Shown in pieces: positions 47,883 through 58,073 of a DNA stretch of 64,000 nt. The stretch comes from Rhodanobacter sp. FW104-R8 (lineage in GTDB: Bacteria > Pseudomonadota > Gammaproteobacteria > Xanthomonadales > Rhodanobacteraceae). Both the position numbers and the translations under genes were made by a program. The notes under the pieces are model-generated. The model worked only from the letters and a program-made list of their open reading frames with translations, made no database searches and had not been told where the DNA came from. The stretch lies in the NCBI RefSeq assembly GCF_001617365.1, contig NZ_LVJR01000029.1, positions 1 through 64,000 of the forward strand, in the 5' to 3' direction. Numbering within the stretch: the first letter of the stretch is position 1; each line of letters opens with the position of its first letter.

Positions 47883-47946
47883 CCCCGCGCCGCGCCATGT
47901 GCGGGCGCAACGCGACGCCACTGTGCGGAGGTTTTACACTGCGCGG

Positions 47947-48981
47947 ATGCTCAAGATCGACACCCACGCGCACATCCTGCCCCGCGACTGGCCGAACCTG
48001 GCGGCCAAATACGGCGACGACCGCTTTCCGGTGATGACCCATACCGACGGGCGCCACCGCATCTACAAGGACAGCCGCTTCTTCCGCGAAGTGTGGGATT
48101 CCGCGTTCGACCCGCAGACCCGGATCGACGACTACGCCCGCTTCGGCGTCGACGTGCAGGTGATCTCCACCGTGCCGGTGCTGTTCTCGTACTGGGCGCC
48201 CGGCCACCAGGCGCTGGAGCTGCATCGCCACCTGAACGACCACATGGCCGGCATCTGCCGCGACCATCCGCGCCACTACGCCGGCATCGGCACGGTGCCG
48301 CTGCAGGCGCCGCAGCTGGCCATGCGCGAGCTGGAACGCTGCATCGACGAACTGGGCCTGCAAGGCGTGCAGATCGGCTCGCACTGCGGCGACTGGAACC
48401 TGGATGCGCCGGAGCTGTTCCCGTTCTTCGAGGCCGCCGCCGACCTCGGCGCCGCGGTGCTGGTGCATCCGTGGGACATGATGGGTGCGGCGTCGATGCC
48501 CAAGTACTGGATGCCGTGGCTGGTCGGCATGCCGGCCGAGCAGTCGCGCGCCGCCTGCTGCCTGGCCTTCGGCGGCGTGCTGGAGCGGCTGCCGAAGCTG
48601 CGCGTGATGCTGGCCCACGGCGGCGGCAGCTTCCCTGCCACCATCGGCCGCATCGAGCACGGCTTCCGGATGCGCCCGGACCTGGTCGCCACCGACAACC
48701 CGCGCAACCCGCGCGAATACCTCCAGCGTTTCTACTTCGACTCCTGCGTGCACGACGACCGCTCGCTGCGCTATCTGCTGGATGTGACGGGTGCCCGCCA
48801 GGTGATGCTAGGCACCGACTATCCTTTCCCGCTGGGGGAGCAGGAACCCGGCAGCGGCATCGAGGCGCTGGGCCTGGACGAAGCCGATCGCGCGCGACTG
48901 TTCCACGGCACCGCGCTGGAATGGCTGGGACTGCCCCGCCACCGTTTCGCCCCCGATCCCATCTCCGAGGAATCCGCATGA
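47947..48981 (+). CDS. aminocarboxymuconate-semialdehyde decarboxylase (ACMSD)
   Basis: Decarboxylates 2-amino-3-carboxymuconate semialdehyde in the kynurenine route of tryptophan breakdown. The start is ATG at 47947 (MLKIDTHAHILPRDWPNLA), where the metal-binding HxH lies. The product is 344 residues, normal for ACMSD. Other features are VHPWDMMG (metal His), LAHGGGSFPATIGRIEHG, YFDSCVHDD and LGTDYPFPLGE (metal Asp). The kynureninase gene two genes on supports the assignment. Its stop overlaps the next ATG. Confidence 0.92.
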   Translation: MLKIDTHAHILPRDWPNLAAKYGDDRFPVMTHTDGRHRIYKDSRFFREVWDSAFDPQTRIDDYARFGVDVQVISTVPVLFSYWAPGHQALELHRHLNDHMAGICRDHPRHYAGIGTVPLQAPQLAMRELERCIDELGLQGVQIGSHCGDWNLDAPELFPFFEAAADLGAAVLVHPWDMMGAASMPKYWMPWLVGMPAEQSRAACCLAFGGVLERLPKLRVMLAHGGGSFPATIGRIEHGFRMRPDLVATDNPRNPREYLQRFYFDSCVHDDRSLRYLLDVTGARQVMLGTDYPFPLGEQEPGSGIEALGLDEADRARLFHGTALEWLGLPRHRFAPDPISEESA

Positions 48982-49499
48982 GCCTCCTGCGCAGCACCAC
49001 TCTCGCAATCGCCTTCGCCGCTGGCCTGCTGGCGGTCGGCGGCAGCCGCGCCGCCGACGTCAGCATGGCCGGCGGCAGCATCCACTTCAGCACGCCGGGC
49101 GGCTGGCTCGGCATCATGGAAACCGAGGGCGACCCCGAGGCCCGCGTGTTCCAGGTGCCCGACCCCTCGCCCACCGGCAGGAACAGCCTGGCCCGCGTCA
49201 CCGTGACGGTGAAGCAGGTGCGCGACATCAGCGGGTTCCAGCAGTACATGGGCGATGCCACCGCCAAGGCACTGGCCCTGCCGGGCTACAAGGCCGCCGC
49301 GGTGCCGCCCAGCCCCAACAGCAACCTCTACACCGCCCAGGAAAACGGCGCCGAGTTCAGCTACGTCGAGCACTACTGGTTCAAGAACGGCCAGGCAATC
49401 CAGCTGCGCTGCATGCGCCCCAGCCAGAGCCAGGCCGGCGCCGCCTGGAAAGCCGAGTTCGACAAGGGCTGCAACGCCATCGCCGCGCAACTGAAGTAA
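48978..49499 (+). CDS. exported protein of unknown function
   Basis: A 173-residue protein with ATG at 48978 overlapping the ACMSD stop (ATGA). The signal peptide is LRSTTLAIAFAAGLLAVGGS, cleaved near SRA/ADV. The mature part (IHFSTPGGWLGIMETEGDPE, then a Cys pair at LRCMRP and KGCNAI) looks like a small alpha/beta domain of the kind found in secreted proteins related to PsbP or DUF-type lipid binders; no firm family match was made. Translational coupling puts it in the kynurenine unit. Confidence 0.75.
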   Translation: MSLLRSTTLAIAFAAGLLAVGGSRAADVSMAGGSIHFSTPGGWLGIMETEGDPEARVFQVPDPSPTGRNSLARVTVTVKQVRDISGFQQYMGDATAKALALPGYKAAAVPPSPNSNLYTAQENGAEFSYVEHYWFKNGQAIQLRCMRPSQSQAGAAWKAEFDKGCNAIAAQLK

Positions 49500-49511
49500 A
49501 CCCGCATCGCT

Positions 49512-49575
49512 CCCTCCCCTGCTTCGCAGGGGAGGGCTGGGGAGGGGTTGCTCTTGATCTTCGCGCACGCTCTCC
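49512..49575. repeat. hairpin repeat, CCCTCCCCTGC group
   Basis: Perfect 11-bp stem CCCTCCCCTGC (49512-49522) / GCAGGGGAGGG (49526-49536) with loop TTC, followed by the tail GGGGAGGGGTTGCTCTTGAT shared with 15732-15816. It lies between the exported protein gene and kynU. Confidence 0.85.
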
Positions 49576-49624
49576 CCCTTCCCGTACGCGGGGAAGATGA
49601 GCCAACACCTCGAAGAGATACCCA

Positions 49625-50920
49625 ATGTCCGCAAGTTTCGAAGCCACCCTCGACTGGGCCCAGGCCCGCGACGCCGCCGACCCGCTGCGCGCCTTCCGCG
49701 ACGAGTTCCTGATCCCGCCGCACGAAGGGCACGACAGCCGGCCGTCAGACAGCGTGTACTTCTGCGGCAACTCGCTGGGCCTGCAGCCGCGTGCGGTGCG
49801 CGAGGCGGTCAACGCCGAGCTGGACTACTGGGGCGAACTCGCGGTGGAAGGCCACTTCAAGGGCCGCCTGCCGTGGATGGACTACCACGAGTTCGTGCGC
49901 GACGACCTCGCCGCCGTGGTCGGTGCCCGGCCCGCTGAAGTGGTGGCGATGAACACCCTGGGCGTGAACCTGCACCTGATGATGGTGAGCTTCTACCGCC
50001 CCACGCCCGAGCGCCACGCCATCCTGATCGAGGCCGGTGCCTTTCCCACCGACCGTTACGCGGTGGAGTCGCAGGTCCGCTTCCACGGCTTCAGTCCCGC
50101 GCTGTCGCTGATCGAGCTGGAGGCCGACGAACCGAACGGCACCACCTCGATGCAGGCGATCGAGCGCGCGCTGGCCGAGCACGGCGAGCAGATCGCGCTG
50201 GTGCTGCTGCCCGGCGTGCAGTACCGCACCGGCCAGGCGTTCGACCTCAAGGCGATTAGCGCGCTGGGGCACCGGCACGGCTGCACGGTCGGCTTCGACC
50301 TCGCCCACGCGGTCGGCAACCTGCCGCTGCAACTGCACGACAGCGGCGCCGACTTCGCCATCTGGTGCAGCTACAAATACCTGAACAGCGGCCCCGGCGC
50401 GATCGGCGGCGCCTTCGTGCACGAGCGCCACGCCACCGCCGCGCTGCCGCGCTTCGCCGGCTGGTGGGGCCACGACAAGACCACGCGCTTCCAGATGGGC
50501 CCGGAGTTCCACCCCACCCCCGGCGCCGACGGCTGGCAGCTGTCCAACCCGCCGATCCTCGCGCTGGCCCCGCTGCGCGTGTCGCTCGAGATCTTCCGCC
50601 GCGCCGGCATGGATCGCCTGCGCGAGAAATCGCTGCAGCTCACCGGCTACCTGGAATGGCTGGTGCAGACCCAGCTGGCCGACGTGCTGCAGGTGGTAAC
50701 CCCGGCCGAGCCTGATCGCCGCGGCGCCCAGCTGTCGATCCGCGTGACCGGCGGCCGCGAACGCGGCCGCGCCCTGTTCGAATACCTGATGGCCCACGGC
50801 ATCATCGGCGACTGGCGCGAACCCGACGTGATCCGCATCTCGCCCGCGCCGCTGTACAACCGCTTTGCGGATTGCCTGGCGTTTGCGGAAGCGGTGCGGG
50901 AGTGGAGCCGCAGCGTCTGA
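49625..50920 (+). CDS. kynU: kynureninase
   Basis: A PLP enzyme that cleaves (3-hydroxy)kynurenine to (3-hydroxy)anthranilate and alanine. The product is 431 residues. VYFCGNSLGLQPRAVREAV is the N-terminal motif; EAGAFPTDRYAVESQV, FDLAHAVGNLPL (PLP-binding Asp) and WCSYKYLNSGPGAIGG (Schiff-base Lys) follow. It belongs with ACMSD upstream to the tryptophan-kynurenine pathway; the dioxygenase and monooxygenase genes are not in the window. Confidence 0.96.
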   Translation: MSASFEATLDWAQARDAADPLRAFRDEFLIPPHEGHDSRPSDSVYFCGNSLGLQPRAVREAVNAELDYWGELAVEGHFKGRLPWMDYHEFVRDDLAAVVGARPAEVVAMNTLGVNLHLMMVSFYRPTPERHAILIEAGAFPTDRYAVESQVRFHGFSPALSLIELEADEPNGTTSMQAIERALAEHGEQIALVLLPGVQYRTGQAFDLKAISALGHRHGCTVGFDLAHAVGNLPLQLHDSGADFAIWCSYKYLNSGPGAIGGAFVHERHATAALPRFAGWWGHDKTTRFQMGPEFHPTPGADGWQLSNPPILALAPLRVSLEIFRRAGMDRLREKSLQLTGYLEWLVQTQLADVLQVVTPAEPDRRGAQLSIRVTGGRERGRALFEYLMAHGIIGDWREPDVIRISPAPLYNRFADCLAFAEAVREWSRSV

Positions 50921-50956
50921 ACCGGCTGTGGCTCGGAACAAGCCGCCACCACCGGC

Positions 50957-52147
50957 TCATCGCCCGGCAAACACGATCGCCGGCTGCAACTTCACCACCG
51001 GGCGCACGCTGATCAAGGCCGCCGCCACGCTCACCAGGACGACGCCCAGCAAGCCCGCCAGCGGGGTGAACCACATCATGCGGAATGGGAAACCCAGCCG
51101 GGCGACGACCTCGCCGGCGATGCCGCACAGGCCCAGGCCCATGCCGGCGCCAAGCAATGCGCACACCGCAGCCTGCACCAGCACCATCGCGGTCAGCACC
51201 CTGGATGACGTTCCCAGCGCCTTGAGCACGGCGTACTGGCTCTGGTGCTCATAGGTAAACATGTAGAGCATGACGCCGGTGACGCCGAACCCCATGGTCA
51301 TCGCCAGCGTCAGCATCGCCGCGATGTCGCCGACATCCTCGGAGTTGACCAGGAACCAGCGGACCGTATCGGACTTGAAGTCGGCCGTCGCACGCGCGCG
51401 CAGGCCGGTGCGCTGCTCGATGCGCCTTGCCAGCTCCCGCGGCGAGACGCCTGCCGCAGCCTGCACCATCACGAAGGTCAGCGTATGCGGTTCCACCGGC
51501 AGGATGCGCAGCGCATTGGACAGCGTGGTATAGAGCAACGGCCGCGGCGGGTAGCGCGGCAAGGTCGAGGACTGGCCCAGCACGCGCACCAGATGCTCGT
51601 TGACCAGCAACTCGTCGCCGCCACGCAGCTCGCGCGTCGGCGCATCCAGGTGCGCGCCGTCGTGCGGCCACTGGTCCCGCGCAAACGCTGGCGTCTCCAG
51701 CTTGCCGGTCGTACCGCCCGCGTCGACGATCACCGCATTGCGCGCGCGCAACTCGCCCGGATTCCGCCCGGGTACCACCGGCACGCCGGCCAGCGACGCG
51801 TCGTCCACACCGATCACCTGGAAGGTCTGGAACTGCCCGTTCGCGAAGCGCACGTCCGCCGTGCCCAGCGCCAGCGGCACCGCGCGGCCGACGCCCTGGA
51901 CGCTGCGCACCCGGTCCAACACGGACGTCGGCATGTTGATGGTCTGCTCCACGGACTCGACCGCCGGGTCCATCACCCACACATCCGTGGCGCCATTCTC
52001 GGCAATCAGGGCGAATCCATCGGTCATGAAGCCGCAGAAATACGAGGCGGCGAAGGTGACCAGGAAGGAGGTGAACGCGATCCCGAACAGCAGCCCCACG
52101 AACTTCGCGCGATCCGCCGCCAGCATCTTCAGCGCGATCCGAAACAT
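50957..52147 (-). CDS. ABC transporter permease (FtsX/DevC type)
   Basis: A 396-residue permease with four transmembrane segments in the MacB/FtsX arrangement: one near the N-terminus (FVGLLFGIAFTSFLVTFAAS), a large periplasmic domain, and three near the C-terminus (from IAAMLTLAMTMGFGVTGVML). It is third of an exporter of ATPase, membrane fusion protein and permease. The start overlaps the adaptor stop (TGATG). DevC-like or MacB-like exporters move lipids, peptides or drugs; the substrate is unknown. Confidence 0.87.
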   Translation of the reverse strand: MFRIALKMLAADRAKFVGLLFGIAFTSFLVTFAASYFCGFMTDGFALIAENGATDVWVMDPAVESVEQTINMPTSVLDRVRSVQGVGRAVPLALGTADVRFANGQFQTFQVIGVDDASLAGVPVVPGRNPGELRARNAVIVDAGGTTGKLETPAFARDQWPHDGAHLDAPTRELRGGDELLVNEHLVRVLGQSSTLPRYPPRPLLYTTLSNALRILPVEPHTLTFVMVQAAAGVSPRELARRIEQRTGLRARATADFKSDTVRWFLVNSEDVGDIAAMLTLAMTMGFGVTGVMLYMFTYEHQSQYAVLKALGTSSRVLTAMVLVQAAVCALLGAGMGLGLCGIAGEVVARLGFPFRMMWFTPLAGLLGVVLVSVAAALISVRPVVKLQPAIVFAGR

Positions 52148-53085
52148 CAGCGCTGTCCGGCCGCCGCTTTTGCCGGCGCAGCCGGCACCTCGATGAAAGC
52201 GTCCATCTGCTGGCCGAGGTACACCGGCAAGGTGCCGCGCTCGAAACTGTAGATCGCCTGCAGCACGCGGACATCCGTGCGCTCGGTGCTCTGCCCCGTC
52301 AGCGAGGTTTTGGGGGTGACGTATGGCTCGATGTACTCGAAGCGCAGCGGAATGGACAGCTGTGGATTGCCGCGCACGAACGCGCGTGCCTGCGTCCGTG
52401 GACGAACGCGCCAGGCATCGTTCTCGTCGATGTCCACGCGCAGATACATGCGCCTGTCGTCGCCGATCAGCACCAGCGGCTTGGCCACCTCGCCCGCAGG
52501 CGCAAACTCGCCCACCCGCACGTTGACCTGCAGGACGCGCCCTGCGATGGGGGCATGGGCTTCCGATCGCCCGATGTCGACCTCGATCTGCCGCACTGTC
52601 GCCGAGGCCGTCTCCACCGCCGAGGCGGCCGCCTCCATGTCGTCCCTGGCATTGGTCAGAGCCTCGACGCTGATGGCGGCCTTGTCGAGCTGCTGCAGGC
52701 GCGTGAGGTAATCCAGCCGGTGCGAGGGCTTCGCCAGCGCCGCCTGGGTCAGCCGGACATTGGCCTTGGCGACGCCGAGTCGCGCCTGCAGGTCACGGTC
52801 ATCGATTCTGAAGAGCGGAGCGCCAGCCCCGACCTCGTCGCCCGGCCTCACGTAGATCGCGCTCACCACGCCGGGAACGGCGGTGCCGATCGAGACATTG
52901 CCCAGGCCGGTTTCGGTGATGCCTGTTCCGACGACGTAGTCGGTAAAGGGCACCTGCTCGACCGGCTCCGCGGAGGTCGTCACCACGGCCGAGTCGCCGG
53001 AGCGCAAGACGACAGCGACGGCAATCGCCACACCGATTATCGCCAGGCCAGCCAGCAGGTAGATCCGCTTCTCGAAGGGCGCCAT
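52147..53085 (-). CDS. HlyD-family membrane fusion protein
   Basis: A 312-residue periplasmic adaptor. The start is ATG at 53085 (MAPFEKRIYLLAGLAIIGVA), with one N-terminal membrane anchor. The biotinyl-lipoyl-like halves are VPGVVSAIYVRPGDEVGAGA and HAPIAGRVLQVNVRVGEFAP, surrounding a coiled-coil hairpin (about 105-180). A beta-barrel region follows (MYLRVDIDENDAWRVRPRTQ). It should link the permease to an outer-membrane channel encoded elsewhere. Both flanking junctions are TGATG overlaps. Confidence 0.9.
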   Translation of the reverse strand: MAPFEKRIYLLAGLAIIGVAIAVAVVLRSGDSAVVTTSAEPVEQVPFTDYVVGTGITETGLGNVSIGTAVPGVVSAIYVRPGDEVGAGAPLFRIDDRDLQARLGVAKANVRLTQAALAKPSHRLDYLTRLQQLDKAAISVEALTNARDDMEAAASAVETASATVRQIEVDIGRSEAHAPIAGRVLQVNVRVGEFAPAGEVAKPLVLIGDDRRMYLRVDIDENDAWRVRPRTQARAFVRGNPQLSIPLRFEYIEPYVTPKTSLTGQSTERTDVRVLQAIYSFERGTLPVYLGQQMDAFIEVPAAPAKAAAGQR

Positions 53086-53810
53086 CACGGCTGCACTTCC
53101 TGCCGCTCGCCATCGCTGACCTCGACGACCCGTCCGTCTTCCATGCGCGCCATGCGGTCGGCGTACCCGAAGGTGCGGTTGTCGTGCGTAACCACGATGA
53201 GGGCCCGGCCGGGCGCACGGGCCACTCCGCGCAGAATGTCCATCATCTCGTGTCCCGTCTTCGCATCGAGGTTGCTGGTCGGTTCGTCGCACACCACCAG
53301 CTTCGGATCGTGCACCAGGGCACGCCCGATGGCGACGCGCTGCTGCTGTCCGCCGCTCAGCTTGCGCGGCAGCGCGTCGGCCCGTGCCGCCAGCCCGACC
53401 TCTTCGAGCACGGACCTGGCGCGCTTCTCGGCCGCCTCCCGCGCCATGCCGGACAGCAGCAGGGGCACCGACACGTTTTCCACCGCCGTGAGCGCAGGCA
53501 GCAGGTTGAAGGCCTGGAACACGAAGCCGATGGCCTCGCCGCGAAAGCGCGTGCGCTCGCTCTCCGGCATGCAGCCAACGTCACGGCCAAGCACTTCGCA
53601 CGTGCCGTCGTCCTGGTCGAGGATCGTCGTGATGATCGAGATCAAGGTGGTCTTGCCGCAGCCCGAGGGGCCCACCAGCATCAGCAATTCCCCGCTGCGC
53701 ACATCGAGATCGACGCCACGCAGCGCATCCACGCGCTCGTCGCCCGAACCGTAGCGCTTGGTCAGGCCGCGGCAGCGCACGGCGAGTTCCTGGTCTGAGT
53801 GGGTCGTCAA
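53085..53810 (-). CDS. ABC transporter ATP-binding protein
   Basis: A 241-residue LolD/MacB-type ATPase. Walker A is LVGPSGCGKTTLISII, the Q-loop is VFQAFNLLPALTAVEN, the ABC signature is LSGGQQQRVAIGRAL, Walker B is LVVCDEPTSNLD and the switch His is in VVTHDN. The start is probably TTG at 53808-53810, with GAAGG upstream: a -10-like TACAAT at 53847-53842 lies inside the longer open frame, so the longer form is unlikely to be translated. It heads the three-gene exporter. Confidence 0.9.
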   Translation of the reverse strand: MTTHSDQELAVRCRGLTKRYGSGDERVDALRGVDLDVRSGELLMLVGPSGCGKTTLISIITTILDQDDGTCEVLGRDVGCMPESERTRFRGEAIGFVFQAFNLLPALTAVENVSVPLLLSGMAREAAEKRARSVLEEVGLAARADALPRKLSGGQQQRVAIGRALVHDPKLVVCDEPTSNLDAKTGHEMMDILRGVARAPGRALIVVTHDNRTFGYADRMARMEDGRVVEVSDGERQEVQP

Positions 53811-53841
53811 CGACTGCCGCCTTCGGAAGTACCTGCGCCGG

Positions 53842-53847
53842 ATTGTA
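53842..53847 (-). promoter_or_regulatory. -10 element of the ABC exporter genes
   Basis: TACAAT on the minus strand, 32 bases before the TTG start of the ATPase. The best -35 at 17-bp spacing, CTGTCG, is weak, so an activator may be needed. Confidence 0.4.
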
Positions 53848-53973
53848 GCCCGCCGTTCGGAATGCGACAGGCATGGATGCCACGCAAGAAATCGCGCGCA
53901 CGCGCGGCCCGCATGGATTGGGTGATACGAGCGACAGGACGAATCCACCGTCGAAAGCGGACAGCCAAATGCC

Positions 53974-55236
53974 CTATGCCCGGCCCTGCGAATGCCGCAC
54001 CTGCCCTACTCCGCGCACCACGAAGCGCTCCACCGTGAGCGCCTCGGCGCCCATCGGGCCGTAGGCGTGCAGGCGCGTGGTGGAGATGCCGATCTCGGCG
54101 CCGAGGCCGAGTTCGCCGCCGTCGCTGAAGCGCGAGGAGGCGTTGACCATCACCACGGCAGAGCGGATCGCCTGCACGAAGCGTTGCGCGGCGGCTTCGG
54201 CGGCGGTGGCGATGACTTCGGTGTGGTCGGAGCCGTAGCGGCGGATGTGGGCGATGGCGGCGTCGAGATCGTCGACCACGCGCACGGCGAGGATCAGGTC
54301 GAGGAATTCGGCGGCGTAGTCGTCGTCGGTCGCCGCATGGATGCCGGGCACCAGCGCGCGGCTGCGCTCGTCGCCGCGCAGTTCGACGCCGCGCACGCGC
54401 AGTGCCTGCGTGGCGCGTGGCAGGAACATGTCGGCCACGTCGCGATGCACCAGCAGCGTTTCCAGCGCGTTGCACACGCCGGGGCGCGAGGTCTTGCCGT
54501 CGACCAGCAGGTTCAACGCCAGGTCGAGGTCGGCGGCGCGGTCCACGTACAGGTGGCAGACACCCTTGTAGTGCTTGATCACCGGCACCCGCGCGTGCTC
54601 GGCGACGAAGCGGATCAGGCCTTCGCCGCCGCGCGGGATGGCGAGGTCGACGATGTCGCTCAGCTGCAGCAGTTCGACCATCGCTCCGCGGCTGAGGTCC
54701 TGCAACACCGTCACTGCGGCCTCGGGCACGCCGTGCGCGCGCAGCGCGGCGTGCAATGCCGCGGCGATGGCGAGATTGGAATGGATCGCCTCGGAACCGC
54801 CGCGCAGGATCACCGCGTTGCCGGCCATCAGGCACAGCGCCGCGGCATCGGCGGTGACGTTGGGGCGTGCCTCGTAGATCATCGCGACCACGCCCAGCGG
54901 GATGCGCACGCGTTCGATCGACAGCCCGTTCGGGCGCGTCTCGCGGCGGGTGACCACGCCGACCGGATCGGGCAGTTCGGCCACCTCGCGCAACGCGCCG
55001 GCGATGCCGGCCACGCGCGCCTCGTCCAGCCGCAGGCGGTCGAGCATGGCGCCCTGCACGCCTTTCGCCACGGCCTGGCGCATGTCCTCGGCGTTGGCGG
55101 CCAGCACCGCGGCGGACTGCGCTTCCAGCGCCGCGGCCATGTCGCGCAACAGCGCGCGCTTCGCCCCGGTGTCGAGTATGGCGACCACCTGGGCGGCATC
55201 GCGGCAGGCCAGCGCCTGTTCCCTGATCGTGCTCAT
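53974..55236 (-). CDS. proA: glutamate-5-semialdehyde dehydrogenase (gamma-glutamyl phosphate reductase)
   Basis: Reduces gamma-glutamyl phosphate to glutamate semialdehyde in proline synthesis. The start is ATG at 55236, overlapping the proB stop. The product is 420 residues. Family features are [62 protein letters not shown], the catalytic Cys region [15 protein letters not shown], and [10 protein letters not shown]. It is the last gene of the arginine/proline operon. Confidence 0.96.
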   Translation of the reverse strand: MSTIREQALACRDAAQVVAILDTGAKRALLRDMAAALEAQSAAVLAANAEDMRQAVAKGVQGAMLDRLRLDEARVAGIAGALREVAELPDPVGVVTRRETRPNGLSIERVRIPLGVVAMIYEARPNVTADAAALCLMAGNAVILRGGSEAIHSNLAIAAALHAALRAHGVPEAAVTVLQDLSRGAMVELLQLSDIVDLAIPRGGEGLIRFVAEHARVPVIKHYKGVCHLYVDRAADLDLALNLLVDGKTSRPGVCNALETLLVHRDVADMFLPRATQALRVRGVELRGDERSRALVPGIHAATDDDYAAEFLDLILAVRVVDDLDAAIAHIRRYGSDHTEVIATAAEAAAQRFVQAIRSAVVMVNASSRFSDGGELGLGAEIGISTTRLHAYGPMGAEALTVERFVVRGVGQVRHSQGRA

Positions 55237-56393
55237 GACTCGATTTCCTGCCCGGATGCCACCGGGCGGTTCATGGTGACGAGATCGTCGCGATGCACCA
55301 CCTCGTCGCCGTAGCTGTAGCCGAGCGCGCCGTCGATCTCGCGGCTGTGCCGCCCGGCCAGCCGGCGCACCTCGGCGGCACCGTACTGGCTGAGCCCGCG
55401 CGCGATGGCGATGCCGGCGGCATCGACGATCTCGACCAGGTCGCCGCGGTGGAACTCGCCGTCGGCACCCACCACGCCGCCCGGCAGCAGCGAGACGCGG
55501 CCGCCGGCCAGCGCCTTCGCGGCGCCGGCGTCGACGCGGATACGGCCCGGCGCCGCGGGTGCGTGGCGCAGCCAGTACTTGCGCGCCTGCAACCGCATGG
55601 CGGCCGCGGCGATCAGGGTGCCGCGCAGCTGCCCGCGCTGCAGCGCCTGCACGGTGGCCGTCTCGCGGCCGCTGAACAAGGCCGTGGGGATGCCGGCCGC
55701 GGCGGCCTTCGCCGCCGCCTGCAGCTTGGTGCGCATGCCGCCGGTGCCGACCGCGCTGCCGCTGTCGCCGGCCATGGCGGCGATCTCCGGCGTGAGCGCG
55801 GCAACGTGCACGATCGGCACGGCGGCGGGATCGCGCCGCGGATCGGCGCTGTACAGCGCATCGACGTCGGAGGCGATCAGCAGCAGGTCGGCATCGACCA
55901 GCGCGGCCACGATGGCGGCGAGGTTGTCGTTGTCGCCGAGCTTCAACTCGTCCACCGAGACGGTGTCGTTCTCGTTGACCACCGGCAGCACGCCGAGCTG
56001 CAGCAGCTCGCGCAGGGTGGCGCGCGCGTTGAGGTAGCGGCGGCGGTTGCGCAGGTCGTCGTGGGTCAGCAGCACCTGCGCCACCGGCCGCGCGCTCAGG
56101 GACTGCCACAGCGCGACCATTGGCGCCTGGCCCAGCGCGGCCAGCGCCTGCCGTGCGGCCAGTCCGCCGCCGTGGCTCGCATGCTCGCGCAGCAACGCGC
56201 GTCCCGCCGCCACCGCGCCGGAGGACACCAGCACCACCTCGCGGCCTTCGGCGTGGCTGGCGGCGATGAAGGCGGCCAGCGCCTCGGCATGGCGCGGAGT
56301 GAGGCCGCCGCCGTCGGCGGCGAGCAGGTTGCTGCCCACCTTCAGCACCGCGCGGCGCCAGCGCGGCAGCGCCTGCTCGGCCAGCGTGCTCAT
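55233..56393 (-). CDS. proB: glutamate 5-kinase
   Basis: Phosphorylates glutamate in the first proline step. The product is 386 residues. The amino-acid kinase domain shows [59 protein letters not shown] and [14 protein letters not shown]-terminal PUA domain follows (about 290-375). The start overlaps the stop of the small cupin gene, and the stop overlaps the proA start. Proline feedback is usual for the family. Confidence 0.96.
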   Translation of the reverse strand: MSTLAEQALPRWRRAVLKVGSNLLAADGGGLTPRHAEALAAFIAASHAEGREVVLVSSGAVAAGRALLREHASHGGGLAARQALAALGQAPMVALWQSLSARPVAQVLLTHDDLRNRRRYLNARATLRELLQLGVLPVVNENDTVSVDELKLGDNDNLAAIVAALVDADLLLIASDVDALYSADPRRDPAAVPIVHVAALTPEIAAMAGDSGSAVGTGGMRTKLQAAAKAAAAGIPTALFSGRETATVQALQRGQLRGTLIAAAAMRLQARKYWLRHAPAAPGRIRVDAGAAKALAGGRVSLLPGGVVGADGEFHRGDLVEIVDAAGIAIARGLSQYGAAEVRRLAGRHSREIDGALGYSYGDEVVHRDDLVTMNRPVASGQEIES

Positions 56394-56752
56394 GCGGCGC
56401 CCTCCGCCCGCGGCGCCAGCGTGCGGTCGCCATGGCTCTTCGGCGCGGAGACCACGAGGAAACGGACGTCGACGGCGCTGTCGTTGCGCATCTGGTGCGC
56501 GGCGCCGGGCGGCACGTGCAGCCCCTCGTCGCGCCGCAACCGATGCGTCACGCCGTCGACTTCCAGCATGGCCGTGCCTTCCAGCACGTAGAAGAACTGG
56601 CGCGCCCGCACATGCCGGTGACGCTGTTCAGCGGTACCCGGCGGCATGCGCTCCTCGATCACGCTGAGGTCGCCGCCGGCCAGCAGGTGCCAGCCGTCGC
56701 AGGCGTCACCCCAGTGGTAGTGCTGCGCGTTCGCCGTGCTGACCGCCGCCAT
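56390..56752 (-). CDS. small cupin protein within the arg/pro operon
   Basis: A 120-residue single-domain cupin. The core is [20 protein letters not shown] with His/His/Glu ligands, then [19 protein letters not shown]. The stop overlaps the proB ATG; it starts 12 bases after argH. A cupin at this place has no known step in arginine or proline synthesis; a sensing or side-reaction role is possible. Confidence 0.85.
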   Translation of the reverse strand: MAAVSTANAQHYHWGDACDGWHLLAGGDLSVIEERMPPGTAEQRHRHVRARQFFYVLEGTAMLEVDGVTHRLRRDEGLHVPPGAAHQMRNDSAVDVRFLVVSAPKSHGDRTLAPRAEGAA

Positions 56753-56764
56753 GTCGTGCCCTCT

Positions 56765-58060
56765 TCAACGATCGAGTTGATCCATACGCGCCCGCAGTTC
56801 ATCCAGCCGCAGGTCGTTGCCGGCGCCCGGCGAGACGCGGGCGGCGAGGCTGCCTTCCGGCGTGCGTCCCCGCCCCGCGGATGCCGCGGTTTCCGCGGCG
56901 GCGCGATACGCATCGCGGAACGGCACGCCGGCGGCGGCCTGCTCGATCGCCACGTCGGTGGCGTACATCGCCGGCTCGATCGCCGCGCGCATCGCCGCTC
57001 CGTTCCACTCAAGCCGCGCCAGCAGGTCGGGCACCAGCTCCAGCGCCATCAGGCCGTGGCGCACGCCGTGGAAGATCGAACCCTTGGAGAACTGCAGGTC
57101 GCGCTGGTAGCCGGAAGGGAGCGACAGCAGCTGCTCGATCTCGGTGCGCGCGGCGGCCACGCTGGCGTAGCTGGCGCGCAGCAGTTCGATCACGTCGGGG
57201 TTGCGCTTGTTCGGCATGATCGAGCTGCCGGTGGTGTACTCGGCCGGCAGGTGCACGAAGTTGAATTCGGCGGTGGTGAACAGCGACAGGTCCCACGCCA
57301 GCCGGCGCAGGTCGAGCAGGGCGCCGGCAATCGCCTCCAGCACCGCCATCTCGAACTTGCCGCGCGACAGCTGCGCGTAGATCGGGCTGAGCTGCATGCG
57401 CGCGAAGCCGAGCGCCCTGGTGGTGTGCTCGCGGTCCAGCTTCAGGTTCACGCCGTAGCCGGCGGCGGTGCCGAGCGGGTTCGCGTCGATCAGCACCAGC
57501 GTCTGCCGCGCCCTCAGGGCATTGTCGATGAAGCCCTCGGCGAACCCGGCAAACCACATCGCGGTGGAGGACACCACCGCGCGTTGCAGGTGGGTGTAGC
57601 CCGGCAGCGGCAGTGCCGGTTGCGCGGCGCGCTCGAGGCAGACTTGCGCGATGGCACGGCAATGCGCTTCGAGCGCGGCCAGCTTGTCCTTCAGCCACAG
57701 CCGCGTGGCGACCAGGATCTGGTCGTTGCGGCTGCGCCCGGTATGCACGCGGCGGCCGGCATCGCCGAGGCGCTCGGTCAGGCGCGCCTCGATGGCGGAG
57801 TGGCCGTCCTCGTAGCGCTCGTCGAGCACGAAGCTGCCGTTGCGGAAGTCTTCGGCGAGCGCGTCCAGTTCGCGCTTCAGCGCCGCCGCCTCGTCGGCGC
57901 TGACCACGCCGATGTTGGCCAACCCTTCCACATGCGCCTTGCTGGCGGCGATGTCGTGCAGGAAGAACTCGCGGTCGAGCAGCACGTCGTCGCCGGCGAG
58001 GAACTGCATGATCCTCGCGTCGATCTGGATGCCGGATTTTTGCCACAGCGGCTGAGTCAT
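56765..58060 (-). CDS. argH: argininosuccinate lyase
   Basis: Cleaves argininosuccinate to arginine and fumarate, the final arginine step. The product is 431 residues. Family features are [31 protein letters not shown], and the superfamily signature [19 protein letters not shown] with the catalytic Ser. It is shorter than E. coli ArgH and resembles the Xanthomonas form. A palindromic repeat separates it from argC. Confidence 0.95.
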   Translation of the reverse strand: MTQPLWQKSGIQIDARIMQFLAGDDVLLDREFFLHDIAASKAHVEGLANIGVVSADEAAALKRELDALAEDFRNGSFVLDERYEDGHSAIEARLTERLGDAGRRVHTGRSRNDQILVATRLWLKDKLAALEAHCRAIAQVCLERAAQPALPLPGYTHLQRAVVSSTAMWFAGFAEGFIDNALRARQTLVLIDANPLGTAAGYGVNLKLDREHTTRALGFARMQLSPIYAQLSRGKFEMAVLEAIAGALLDLRRLAWDLSLFTTAEFNFVHLPAEYTTGSSIMPNKRNPDVIELLRASYASVAAARTEIEQLLSLPSGYQRDLQFSKGSIFHGVRHGLMALELVPDLLARLEWNGAAMRAAIEPAMYATDVAIEQAAAGVPFRDAYRAAAETAASAGRGRTPEGSLAARVSPGAGNDLRLDELRARMDQLDR

Positions 58061-58073
58061 CGTGGGAGATCCT

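Noticed and set aside
53811-53948. Longer form of the ABC ATPase
   Set aside because: The extension is Arg-rich without similarity and overlaps a probable -10 element.
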